Shown here in pieces: positions 9,045-17,031 of a stretch of 64,000 bases of DNA (position 1 is the stretch's first letter; every line of letters begins with the position of its first letter). Origin of the DNA: CATOSP01 sp965197545 (lineage in GTDB: Bacteria; Chloroflexota; Dehalococcoidia; Lucifugimonadales; UBA3495); the NCBI GenBank assembly GCA_965197545.1, contig CBDANJ010000005.1:1-64000 (forward strand). The letters are read 5' to 3'. The translations under genes were made by a program, and so were the position numbers. Under the pieces are notes generated by a model. It did no database searches, was not told the DNA's origin, and worked only from the letters and a program-made list of their open reading frames with translations.

Positions 9045-9314
9045 TCAAATGGCGGCTTTGAGAGCCTTGCCCGCTGAGAATTTTGCTACCCTTCCCGCCG
9101 GAATCCGGATGGACTGACCGGTTTGAGGGTTCCTTCCCGTACGCTCCCCTCGTGCGGAGGCTGAAAAAGTCCCGAACCCGATGAGAGTGACCTTGTCGCC
9201 ACTCTTGAGGGAGCTTTGCACATTGCTCACAAAAGCGTCCAGAGCCGCCTGAGCTTGGGCTTTAGTGATACTTGCATCATTCGCAATTGCCTCAATTAAT
9301 TCACCTTTGTTCAT
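9045..9314 (-). CDS. hup: HU-family DNA-binding protein
   Basis: An 89-residue HU/IHF-family histone-like protein that bends and compacts DNA. The N-terminus MNKGELIEAIANDA, the VTLIGFGTFS core and the DNA-binding arm GRNPQTGQSIRIPAG are all present; the length is standard. A strong GGAGGAGAG lies just upstream of the ATG. A chromosomal or plasmid-borne copy is possible; no operon partner is visible. Confidence 0.95.
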   Translation of the reverse strand: MNKGELIEAIANDASITKAQAQAALDAFVSNVQSSLKSGDKVTLIGFGTFSASARGERTGRNPQTGQSIRIPAGRVAKFSAGKALKAAI

Positions 9315-9339
9315 CTCTCCTCCTTAGCGTTAAACCAAC

Positions 9340-9474
9340 TCAAGCGGCCTCCATCAGCAACTGATCGCGGATCGGGTTGAGGCCCTCTTCAAACTGTGCG
9401 GCCCCAATAAGATAATCATCCAGTCTGTCAGGAAGAACTCTATTCTGACGCCTTAGCGCACCGTCCCTGACGTT
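9340..9474 (-). other. possible C-terminal coding tail, unidentified
   Basis: Upstream of hup on the same strand an open frame reads RDGALRRQNRVLPDRLDDYL and continues to LLMEAA before a stop at 9340-9342. The composition is protein-like, but the frame is closed upstream by a stop near 9477 and has no start. It could be the relic of a truncated gene. I do not recognise it. Confidence 0.3.
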
Positions 9475-9585
9475 AGGCTAGGGTATGCCTCAACCCGACG
9501 CCTTCCTAGAGTGTACATCTTCAGCGAAAGTGAGACATACACTCCTGTCATGCTTTAGATGACCTTGTTCGAGGGGGCCTAAAAG

Positions 9586-10096
9586 ATGTTCGGACCCTAT
9601 GTCCATAATATCGATCCGATCATTGCCAAAGTGGGCGGCGTCTATCTCTGGTGGTATGGGCTGGGCTATTCGCTGGGATTCCTGCATTTGCATCTATTTC
9701 TGCGGCGCCACAGGCTTCGGCTCGGACTTACTCCCAGAGACGTATACACCCTTACCCTTTTCATTGTGGTGGGCGTTCTGGTTGGGGCGCGTCTCATCGA
9801 AATCGCATTCGACGAGTGGCCCTTCTACAGCGCGAACCCCATCCTCATTCCGGCCTACTGGCTTGGGGGCTTGGCGTCACATGGGGTCCTTCTCGGAGCG
9901 ACTGTAGCTGTCACCTCCTTCGCCTTGCTCTATCGAAAGGACCTGCTCGCGCTGTTCGATGCCGTCGTGATCCCCGGTTCGTTTCTGATGGGAATGGGAA
10001 GGATCGGGAACTTCATCGACGGCCAGATCGTGGGTGCTCTCACCGATGTGCCCTGGGGCGTGCGGTTCCCCGGCACAGATGGGATCCGGCATCCGG
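9586..10096 (+). pseudogene. lgt: prolipoprotein diacylglyceryl transferase, 3'-truncated
   Basis: About 170 N-terminal residues of Lgt, the inner-membrane enzyme that adds diacylglycerol to lipoprotein cysteines. Visible are the membrane segments, the GGLASHG motif and the signature GRIGNFIDGQIVG with the catalytic-region Arg and Asn. The gene breaks after DGIRHPV where the IS3 element begins at 10097. The missing 80-100 residues are not on the other side of the IS, so a rearrangement followed or accompanied the insertion. Confidence 0.9.
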
Positions 10097-10125
10097 TGAC
10101 CTGCCCCCAGGAACGAGTCCACTCT

Positions 10126-11043
10126 CTAAGTTAGACCTGGGACCATTTGAAGTCCACTCCATGGTATAGAACTCTGGGCCTGGGACCTGGGTAATCTGGC
10201 CTCCGGCGCCGGCGGCCGATAGGCCAAGGCGCTGTGAGGCCGTCGCTGGTTGTACTCCCTGCGCCATCTCTCGGCCAACACCTTCGCCTCCCACAACGTG
10301 TCGAAGACTTCTACGTTCAGCAGTTCATCCCGCAGTTTTCCGTTGAAGCTCTCCACATATCCATTCTCCCAGGGGCTGCCGGGCTCGATGTATAAGGTCC
10401 TCACCCCAACAGCCTTCAGCCAGTCCCGAACCGCCTGAGCCGTAAACTCCGACCCGTTATCGGACCGAATGTATTCAGGCACTCCCCGATCCACGAACAG
10501 CTCCGCCAATCGATCCAACACGTCCTGGTGATTCATCTGTCGTTGAACCTCAATGGCCAGACACTCCCGGGTGTATTCATCCAGTAGGGTTAATAATCGA
10601 AAGGCCCTTCCGTCATGGGTTCGCTCATGCACGAAGTCATAGCTCCAGACGTGATCCTTGTGAGCCGCTCGTAACCGAACGCAGGATCCATCATGAAGCC
10701 ACAGTCTCCTTCGTTTCGGCTGTCTGGACGGGACCTTCAACCCTTCTCGCCCCCACAACCTCTCCACCCGCTTGTGATTCACTTTCCACCCTTCCCAACG
10801 AAGCATGGCCGTGATCCGTCGGTAGCCGTATCGCCCGTAGTGCGTGGCCAACTCCACCATCTCAGCCACCAATCGAGCCTCATCATCGGGGATATGCCTT
10901 TCCCTTCGCTGGGTCGATCGAGCCTGTCCCAGCACTTGGCAAGCCCGACGTTCGGAGACGCGCTCTGCTCCCAATCTCTCCCTCACCCACACCACTGCGC
11001 GTCTCCTCTTCGTCGGGCCTAGAAGTTTCCCGAGGAAACTTCC
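10126..11043 (-). CDS. IS3-family transposase OrfB
   Basis: About 305 residues of DDE integrase domain. Visible are the HTH_21-like region (GRYGYRRITAMLRWEGWKVN), DFVHERTHDGRAFRLLTLLD with the first Asp, IRSDNGSEF with the second Asp, and ENGYVESFNGKLRDELL with the Glu. No ATG fits; the start given is the approximate point where the frame leaves orfA, since OrfB is normally made by -1 frameshifting near CTAAAGG at about 11040. The catalytic triad is intact. Confidence 0.85.
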   Translation of the reverse strand, partial: GSFLGKLLGPTKRRRAVVWVRERLGAERVSERRACQVLGQARSTQRRERHIPDDEARLVAEMVELATHYGRYGYRRITAMLRWEGWKVNHKRVERLWGREGLKVPSRQPKRRRLWLHDGSCVRLRAAHKDHVWSYDFVHERTHDGRAFRLLTLLDEYTRECLAIEVQRQMNHQDVLDRLAELFVDRGVPEYIRSDNGSEFTAQAVRDWLKAVGVRTLYIEPGSPWENGYVESFNGKLRDELLNVEVFDTLWEAKVLAERWRREYNQRRPHSALAYRPPAPEARLPRSQAQSSIPWSGLQMVPGLT

Positions 11044-11297
11044 TTTAGAATCTGCTTGTCCAAAGACAGATCTGCCACTAGCTTCTTCAACCGGGCATTC
11101 TCCTTCTCCAACACCTTCAACCGCTTGGCCTGATTCAGTCGAAGCCCTCCGTACTCCTTGCGCCACCGGTAGTAGGTCTGCTCGGTCACCCCAATCTGTT
11201 TGCACACCTGGCCCACCGTCTGTCCTTGGGCTAGACCCACCTCTGCCTCACGCAGCTTCATGATGATTTGTTCTGCCGTAAACCGCTTCCGTGCCAT
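11019..11297 (-). CDS. IS3-family transposase OrfA
   Basis: A 92-residue HTH protein starting MARKRFTAEQ. The HTH_Tnp_1 fold (IIMKLREAEVGLAQGQTVGQ to GVTEQTYYRWRKEYGG) is followed by a leucine-zipper-like tail. It overlaps the start of the OrfB frame as usual for the family. Confidence 0.9.
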   Translation of the reverse strand: MARKRFTAEQIIMKLREAEVGLAQGQTVGQVCKQIGVTEQTYYRWRKEYGGLRLNQAKRLKVLEKENARLKKLVADLSLDKQILKEVSSGNF

Positions 11298-11364
11298 CCT
11301 TGCCTCCTTCCTAAAACCGAAAATCCTAACATTCAACTTGGACCCGTTTTAGGGGGCAAGGTCA

Positions 11365-11600
11365 CCAGCAACAGGCGGGAGAGATTCCCGAAGGGCAGTC
11401 CGGTTTGACCCACGGCCGTCATGATCAGGGTGTAGGGGCCGTTGACGCGCCTGTATTGAAGCTGACGGCCCGGGTTGGTGCGGGGCAGGGAACACAGCAT
11501 CATCAACCGCGCCATGAACCCCGTGTAGGGAGTTGCTTCACTGGCTCTAACCAAAAGGTCCACCTGATCGAAACGGGTGAAGTGGTCAACGCCTGGGGAG
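11365..11600 (-). pseudogene. repA: repA internal fragment
   Basis: The frame DHFTRFDQVDLLVRASEA through FMARLMMLCSLPRTNPG to LPFGNLSRLLLVT matches RepA residues of about 45-115. It is cut at 11364 by the IS3 element and at its N-terminal side merges with the 3' end of the virB11 relic near 11600. Confidence 0.8.
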
Positions 11601-11618
11601 AATAGTCTCGGAGCGCCT

Positions 11619-12571
11619 TCACGGGTTCCTCCCGGCCCGGGAAGATTCCCCCGTCGGTTCTGTAGCTTCTGGACGTGGCCAGACCGGCTGAATAACCCAG
11701 CGGTTCTCCGCAGCTTCATAGCCCTTGACGAACAGAGCCTCTTCCACGAGACGCCGCCCCTCACGCCGCGTCATGTGGATCACCAGGGCGATCCCGTCCA
11801 CCACCCCCCTACAGGTGACTTCCCAGGGAAGCTCCCCGCCGCCCTGCATGGCGCAACTGGCGATCCGGGATAAGGCGCTTTCGGCGTTGTTGGTGTGTAC
11901 GGTCGTGAGCGACCCGCCGTGTCCGGTGTTAAGGGCTTGCAGCAGGTCCGCCGCCTCCCCGCCGCGAACCTCGCCCACGACGATGTGATCCGGTCGGTGG
12001 CGAAGCACATGGCGCACGAGATCCCGGATCGTCACCGCTCCCTCCTGTAGCCCTCGACCCTCGAAGCGGACGCAATTCGACCGCTCGATGCGAAGCTCCA
12101 GCGTGTCCTCGATGGCGACTATCCGCTCGCTGTCGGGGAGAAGTTCGATGAGGGCATTGAGCAGCGTGGTCTTGCCCGATCCGGTTCCGCCTGAAACCAG
12201 GATGTTACGCCGCGAGCGCAACATTCGCTCGGCTTCCTGCCGCACGTTTTTGGGGAGCGCTCCTTGCGCCACAAGATCATCCGCCGAGAACGCCCGCTTT
12301 CCAAACCGCCGGACAGTGATTGCCGCCGTGGGGCTCGCGGGCGGGACACAGCTGGCCACCCGCGAGCTGTCCTCCAGTCGCGCATCGACAATTGGCGAGC
12401 TTGCCGGGTCCAGGCCCAAAGGCCGTGCGCCGTCAACCGCCCGGCCCGCTCGACCCAGACATTGCCTGGACCGTTAATCATGATCTCGCTGACTTCGGCA
12501 TCTTCCAAGGCGCTTTCCAATCCCGGTAGAAATGGTTTCAGGTGTTCCAGTCCGCTTGCCGCGTTGCTCAT
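11619..12571 (-). pseudogene. trbB: VirB11/TrbB-type secretion ATPase, frameshifted with internal deletion
   Basis: The ATG at 12571 overlaps the virD4 stop (ATGA) and follows GGAGG. The first about 50 residues (MSNAASGLEHLKPFLPG to VWVERAGRLTAHGL) are in one frame; the remainder, from GLDPASSPIVDARLEDSS, is in another. Walker A GGTGSGKTT, the Asp box, VVGEVRGGEAADLL and the His box GHGGSLTTVHTNN are intact. About 20 residues expected at the junction near 12415 are missing. The gene cannot give a normal hexameric ATPase for type IV secretion. Confidence 0.85.
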
Positions 12572-14889
12572 ATCTCTCCGGCCTCCTTTGCTCTCCAATA
12601 AGAATGATCCAGGGGAAGGTAATGAGGTTTGAGATAAACCCTCCGGGGTTCCAGCGATTGCGCTCCGTCATAGGGCAAGCAAATGGCTTGACAGTTTCCA
12701 AGCAAGGTGAAGTCTCGCGGGTGAAAGACGGCCTCCCGGCGCTCCTGGAAAGACTTGGTTGCGCCGATGCTTCCGCCCGATCCACCGGCTCGGCCCGATA
12801 GCGGGGACACGCCCGCCCGCTTCGAGGTCTCGCTGATCGTGTACGATCCTTTGATCTTGGCAACCTGCCCGCACAATTCCGATGCGATCTTGGCGGATGC
12901 GTCGTCGCTCAAGGATAGAAAGATCCGGGTGCGGAGTGTCTGCAAGAGCGCCCGCCACGCCTCCGAACTGCCCAGCACGGCCCGCAATGAGGATATGGAT
13001 TGGGTCGCAACAATCGGGATGCACCGGCATTGCCGCGTTAAGGCAAAGGATTTCTCATCGCCGGTCGGATCGTCCTCACCTACCGACGCGAACGCTTGAT
13101 ATTCATCACAGATAAAGACGGCTGGCCGAAAGTAGTCCGTGGGGGATTCTTTCATCTGCGCCGGGCGCATAAGCAGGGCTTGAAGCCATGCGTTTTTGAG
13201 CATCACGCCGATGGCGCGGGCCAGCGCCGGGTTGCTCCCGGCTGGCATATTCAAGGCCAGCACCTTGCCGCCCTCGATCAATTCATAGAGCGGCGGTAAG
13301 TAGCGCGGCCTGGAAGCAATGGTATCTGCGGGCCATTGCCGGGATTCCTGGGGCTTGCCGTCGCCGCTGTCCTCCCCCTGGCCCTGGGCCTGGGTCTTCG
13401 CTTTGGCCTTCTTCTCGGCCAGCATCGCGGCCCTGGCCTTCGGGCCGATGCGCTTGGGATCGTCGGACACTTCCGGCGCGGGCGGGCAAAACACCGCCGC
13501 CACGTCCGGCATATCGAACATCGAGAGGAAGACCGAAACGCCCTCGACAATCGAGGATTTGATTTTGTTGTCCAGCTTTTGCCAGTCGTTCTCAAACCAC
13601 CGCTTCACAGCGGCCACCCGCTCTCGCACATCGTCACCGGCTCCGGGCTCCCAAACAATACGGGGTTGGATCTCCAATTTCTTTAGTTTCTGCTCCAATT
13701 CCAGGCTCCATTCGGCCCGCATTTCCTTCCCGCTTTCTCCCCGCACCGCCACCCATTGCCACTCTCCAACCTCCACCATTTTCTCGTCCCACTTCTGGAA
13801 CGGAATAAAAACCTCCCCGGTGTTTAGCTCTGCGCTCCACGCCTCGGCCTGTTTGATTTTGGCCGTGAAAAGATCCGGGTCAATCGCGCATTGATAGACC
13901 TGCTGCAATGTCACCCACTGCTCCGGTAGCACCCGGTGAAGCTCGATGATCCAGCGCACCAGATTGGTATAGGCTTGCTGCCAGAACGGTTCCTTGCCCT
14001 TTCCGAAAAGCTGATTCAAAAGGCTGGAAACGGTGTAGGCCAGCGAGTATGAATCGAGCCACCAAGCCGAGAGCGGGTTCCATTTCCAGAGGCCGCCCAT
14101 TCCAAGCTCCAGGTAGTCGGCTCCCCGGCCCGCGTCGTCCAGGATCGAGCGAATGTCATGGCAAAAATCTCCCTTCACTTCGAGCATGAGCGCCGCCGCC
14201 CGCTTCTCCGGATCGTCCGCTTGCCAGCCGAGTAGTTGCTTGGCGAAGGGGTGCATGCAGGCCGAAGTTTTGCCGCTCCCCACCGCTCCGAAAATGGCAA
14301 TGCCGGTGTACAGTCCGCGCTCCGGGATGGTCAGCCATTCGGGGTTGAAAATCTCCCTGGCTTCGACCGGATGATGCACTTCACCGATGACGATTTCCGG
14401 GCCGGGCTGATCCGGGGAAAGCGGCCAAGCGGGGAGCGCCCCAAAGGGAATTAAATCGCGCTTTCGCGCCTCAATCCAAACCTTCCAAACGGAGAGGGCA
14501 ATAGATCCGGCCAGCATCACCGCCACCAGCGGAGAAAGGTAGTACCAAACCACAACGGCGCTATAAAAATTCGGGTTGTGATACTCCAAAAGATCGAGCA
14601 AAGGGACCGTCTCAAGCGCCGGAAAAGGACGCCGGACAAAGCTCCAAACGGCGAACCAAGCCCCCCCGAAAAAGAGGATCACGGTGGGGGGAATTGCCAG
14701 GAAAATCTGACCGGCGCGGACGCCGTACCGGACCCATTCACCCACCAAAAAGGCCGCGCCGTTGAAGATTTCCCAGCCGATATAGGCCGTCACGCGGACG
14801 GGGTTTTTCCAGTTCATCGGCCCGGCCTCCCGGCGCCAAAACCGGCTCAAGGCCGTGGTCAGTGTCCGATAGTTCTTCCGCAATTCCAT
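12568..14889 (-). CDS. traG: VirD4/TraG-type coupling protein
   Basis: A 773-residue type IV secretion coupling ATPase, using the ATG at 14889 (MELRKNYRTL) with GGAGAATGG upstream; an earlier start at 15003 would add 38 residues with no support. Two or three membrane segments occupy about residues 25-150, followed by Walker A GAVGSGKTS, Walker B AVFICDEYQAFAS and a TraG/TraM-recognition-like C-terminal region. It would link relaxosome and transfer channel. The only other transfer gene in the window is the broken virB11 overlapping its 3' end, so transfer is probably lost unless other genes lie elsewhere. Confidence 0.85.
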   Translation of the reverse strand: MELRKNYRTLTTALSRFWRREAGPMNWKNPVRVTAYIGWEIFNGAAFLVGEWVRYGVRAGQIFLAIPPTVILFFGGAWFAVWSFVRRPFPALETVPLLDLLEYHNPNFYSAVVVWYYLSPLVAVMLAGSIALSVWKVWIEARKRDLIPFGALPAWPLSPDQPGPEIVIGEVHHPVEAREIFNPEWLTIPERGLYTGIAIFGAVGSGKTSACMHPFAKQLLGWQADDPEKRAAALMLEVKGDFCHDIRSILDDAGRGADYLELGMGGLWKWNPLSAWWLDSYSLAYTVSSLLNQLFGKGKEPFWQQAYTNLVRWIIELHRVLPEQWVTLQQVYQCAIDPDLFTAKIKQAEAWSAELNTGEVFIPFQKWDEKMVEVGEWQWVAVRGESGKEMRAEWSLELEQKLKKLEIQPRIVWEPGAGDDVRERVAAVKRWFENDWQKLDNKIKSSIVEGVSVFLSMFDMPDVAAVFCPPAPEVSDDPKRIGPKARAAMLAEKKAKAKTQAQGQGEDSGDGKPQESRQWPADTIASRPRYLPPLYELIEGGKVLALNMPAGSNPALARAIGVMLKNAWLQALLMRPAQMKESPTDYFRPAVFICDEYQAFASVGEDDPTGDEKSFALTRQCRCIPIVATQSISSLRAVLGSSEAWRALLQTLRTRIFLSLSDDASAKIASELCGQVAKIKGSYTISETSKRAGVSPLSGRAGGSGGSIGATKSFQERREAVFHPRDFTLLGNCQAICLPYDGAQSLEPRRVYLKPHYLPLDHSYWRAKEAGEI

Positions 14890-14962
14890 AGGCCCATTCT
14901 CCGCTTGATCTGCGCCGCCGTGAGGCGTCTTTTCCGAGCCTTCCCGCAGGGATAAATACCGG

Positions 14963-15057
14963 CGATAGCGACCCCCTGGGGCCGGTGTAAGGGCCTGTCC
15001 CACAGGGCAGCTACACGGGGCCAGTAGGAACCCCCGTTTCGGGGGGGGTCGCTATCG
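14963..15057. repeat. long inverted repeat beside winged-helix module 2
   Basis: Arms 14963-14976 (CGATAGCGACCCCC) and 15044-15057 are exact complements and equal the arms of the 4886-4927 hairpin, but here the loop holds about 67 bp with further partial complementarity (CCGGTGTA/TACACGGGGCC). The flank CCTTCCCGCAGGGATAAATA is also shared between the two sites. Confidence 0.65.
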
Positions 15058-15139
15058 TCTCCCCGAATTTTTCTGTATCAGCACGCGGGAAGCCGATTAG
15101 TAGGGACAAACCACAGAAAACAAAAGAGTTCAAGGAAAG

Positions 15140-15200
15140 TTGGGTTGTCCCGCCCCCACGCTTTTTTATGCCCCACCCCCCCCTTTGTCCCTGGGGCAAA
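15140..15200. other. origin-like repeat block of winged-helix module 2
   Basis: TGCCCCA at 15169-15175 is inverted as TGGGGCA at 15192-15198 around CCCCCCC then TTTGTCCC. A degenerate direct copy TGTCCCG lies 23 bp upstream of the first (15146). The geometry equals the blocks at 4960-5110 and 36195-36280 with another core hexamer. It lies about 50 bp past the stop of the winged-helix gene. Confidence 0.5.
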
Positions 15201-15247
15201 AAATAAGCGGTCCTTTGGGGCATGAAAAACCCCCCGGATTTGGCCCC

Positions 15248-16243
15248 TCAAACCGGCTCCGAAAACCGGGTTGCCCGAAACGTCGAATAGCCGTCAATCG
15301 AGACCCCTTTCGTAAGCTCCGCTTCGGGAAGTGTCATGAGTTCCTTGTACCGCTCCACCGCGCCTTGCATCCCTCCGTACTGGCTCATAAATTCCTCGTC
15401 GTCGCTGTGAAGTGCCTCTCTAATCGCGTTAATCTCCTGCTTCACCGTCACCCCTTCGATCACCTTTCCCGGCTCCGCCGCCGCCCAAAGCTGTAGCATC
15501 CGATCCGCCCGCAAAACCGCATCCAGTTCCGCGCCGATGGCGATCACTTCCACCCGCCGCCCCTTGGCGCGGATCGCATCCCAAAGCGGTCCATGCGCCG
15601 CTCCCCATGAGTTGAGTTCGCCGGTGCTCTCCCGGCCCGGATCGACATAAGCGACGGTGACAGTTTGAGCGCCACCGGCAACAGGCAGCTTGAGCGCAAA
15701 GTAGCGATTCTTCGCGCCATCGTATCCGTAGTAAATCCGGCGGGGAACCAAGCGGGAAGAAATGCCGAGCCCTTCAAAAAAATCGACCTTCTCCGCCTCG
15801 GTGGGAAGCCAGTTCAACCCCGGATGTTCCAGGACAAAATCAAGCGACAGGAGCCGCCGCATCAGAACAGAGTTCCGGGCCTTCCGCCGATGCCGGGTAT
15901 TCTCGACACCGAGCGCCCGGTAGATCGCCATGTTCGAAATCCGGCACAATCGAGCGCCACCGGGAAACATCATCGAATCCCCTTCGATGCCCGCCCGCCG
16001 CGCCACCAATGCCCTGACAACCCGGAGAGCCTGTTTTCGATCCGTGTTGAAGTAGTGACAAAATTGAGGCCGGATAAAAACCCCGCTATGGAGACAGACA
16101 AGCGCGATCCATTCCGCCTCCCGTCCCGTCCAGCCAAGCGGTTCCAGCGCTCTCTCTCGCCCGCGCAAGTGCTCGATCATGGCTCGCCCAATGGTCCCCT
16201 TTCCCCTCGCCTTCGATTCTGCCAGATCGGTCCTCGCCGTCAA
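15248..16243 (-). CDS. winged-helix-like plasmid protein, copy 2 (putative initiator or regulator)
   Basis: About 331 residues from the TTG at 16243, the start equivalent to copy 1; a GTG at 16267 would add 8 residues. The first 155 residues are nearly identical to copy 1, then divergence rises and the last 100 residues differ strongly (VTVKQEINAIREALHSD versus MSVKQEIAAIKDGMLRCD). The gene is upstream of and collinear with virD4 and the virB11 relic, with the repeat block in between, a layout typical of plasmid replication or control loci placed next to transfer genes. Function is inferred, not recognised. Confidence 0.6.
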   Translation of the reverse strand: MTARTDLAESKARGKGTIGRAMIEHLRGRERALEPLGWTGREAEWIALVCLHSGVFIRPQFCHYFNTDRKQALRVVRALVARRAGIEGDSMMFPGGARLCRISNMAIYRALGVENTRHRRKARNSVLMRRLLSLDFVLEHPGLNWLPTEAEKVDFFEGLGISSRLVPRRIYYGYDGAKNRYFALKLPVAGGAQTVTVAYVDPGRESTGELNSWGAAHGPLWDAIRAKGRRVEVIAIGAELDAVLRADRMLQLWAAAEPGKVIEGVTVKQEINAIREALHSDDEEFMSQYGGMQGAVERYKELMTLPEAELTKGVSIDGYSTFRATRFSEPV

Positions 16244-16249
16244 GGGTCC

Positions 16250-16335
16250 GCCGGGGCTCGCTTCCACTCATCGACATAAGCCCGCAGCACGGGCACGCAT
16301 TTCGTTCCAGGACAGGTGAATAGCCTAAAGGCCTT
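16250..16335 (-). pseudogene. DNA methyltransferase N-terminal remnant
   Basis: On the minus strand HLSWNEMRARA is followed, after a frameshift, by LRAYVDEWKRAP. The pattern resembles the conserved (T/L)xWNExRxRAxxFxxEW start of a family of large class I DNA-adenine methyltransferases. Just upstream QSEDYFDMFDMEGL-stop reads like the end of a neighbouring gene. Only about 30 residues survive, fused to the 5' edge of the winged-helix gene. Confidence 0.35.
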
Positions 16336-16393
16336 CCATGTCGAACATGTCGAAATAATCCTCGGACTGCCGTAGCCGGTGATGGCGGCTATA

Positions 16394-16414
16394 GTGTAAC
16401 ATTAAATGTTACAC
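16394..16414. promoter_or_regulatory. palindromic operator of second higBA
   Basis: GTGTAACATT, one A, then AATGTTACAC forms a perfect 10+1+10 palindrome ending 8 bp before the higB ATG. Its position fits autoregulation by the HigA protein encoded downstream. Confidence 0.7.
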
Positions 16415-16422
16415 TTCCTTTT

Positions 16423-16703
16423 ATGATCAAGGGGTTCGCTTCTAAGGTCCTTAGGAGGGCGTTTGAAGATGGAAACTACCGGAGGATCAACCCTCAATGG
16501 AGGGCCAGGGTTGAACTTCTTCTGGACGCATTGGCCGCAGCAGAGAAGGCGGAAGACTTGAGCCTCCTGACGCTCGGCACCCCCCCCCGCTGAAGGGCAA
16601 CCGAAAGGGTGAGTGGGGAATGACCGTGACGAAGAACTGGAGGATTACCTTCAGATTCGAGGCGGGAGACGCCGTCGAGGTAGACCTGGAAGATTATCGC
16701 TAG
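16423..16703 (+). pseudogene. higB: HigB-type toxin with poly-C frameshift
   Basis: ATG 16423 opens MIKGFASKVLRRAFEDG and reads HigB-like to LGTPPR-stop. After a run of nine C (16570-16578) the family C-terminus PLKGNRKGEWGMTVTKNW to VEVDLEDYR continues in another frame; ten C would restore one reading frame of about 94 residues. The toxin is therefore off in this sequence, by mutation, slippage or a sequencing error. The downstream antitoxin is intact. Confidence 0.85.
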
Positions 16704-16718
16704 AACGGAGGGCTGGAC

Positions 16719-17021
16719 ATGGCTAGAAATCTGGAGAGGCGCCCGACGCATCCAGGCAGGTTGCTACGGAGCGAGATCGAGGCTCGGGAACTCAATCAGG
16801 GGCAGGTGGCGGATCTTGTCGGTGTCGGGCGCAGGACCATTAACGAGATTTGCCAAGGACTAAGACCGATGAGCACCGACATGGCGCACCGGATCGGGAA
16901 GCTCTTTGGCAACGGTCCGACGCTCTGGGTCAACATGCAGAAGGCGGTTGACATGTGGGACGCTGAGCGCGAGCACTCGACAGACTATGCAAAGATTCAG
17001 ACCTTGGAGATAGACAGATAA
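16719..17021 (+). CDS. higA: HigA-type antitoxin
   Basis: A 100-residue XRE/HigA antitoxin: RRPTHPGRLLRSEIEARELN, HTH QVADLVGVGRRTINEICQG and GNGPTLWVNMQKAVDMW are family hallmarks. It begins 16 bp after the toxin stop. It ends 10 bp before an IS30 element that inserted just past the operon. Confidence 0.9.
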   Translation: MARNLERRPTHPGRLLRSEIEARELNQGQVADLVGVGRRTINEICQGLRPMSTDMAHRIGKLFGNGPTLWVNMQKAVDMWDAEREHSTDYAKIQTLEIDR

Positions 17022-17031
17022 AGCTTGCCAG

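Larger units (their letters stand above)
10097..11364 (-). mobile_element. IS3-family insertion sequence, complete
   Basis: The 1268-bp element is bounded by TGACCTGCCCCCAGGAACG at the left and, on the other strand at the right, TGACCTTGCCCCCTAAAACG. It carries orfA and orfB on the minus strand. Left flank is truncated lgt and right flank a repA fragment, with no convincing target duplication. Ends or fragments of the same element occur at 1-87, 52221-52270 and 55886-56058. Confidence 0.9.
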
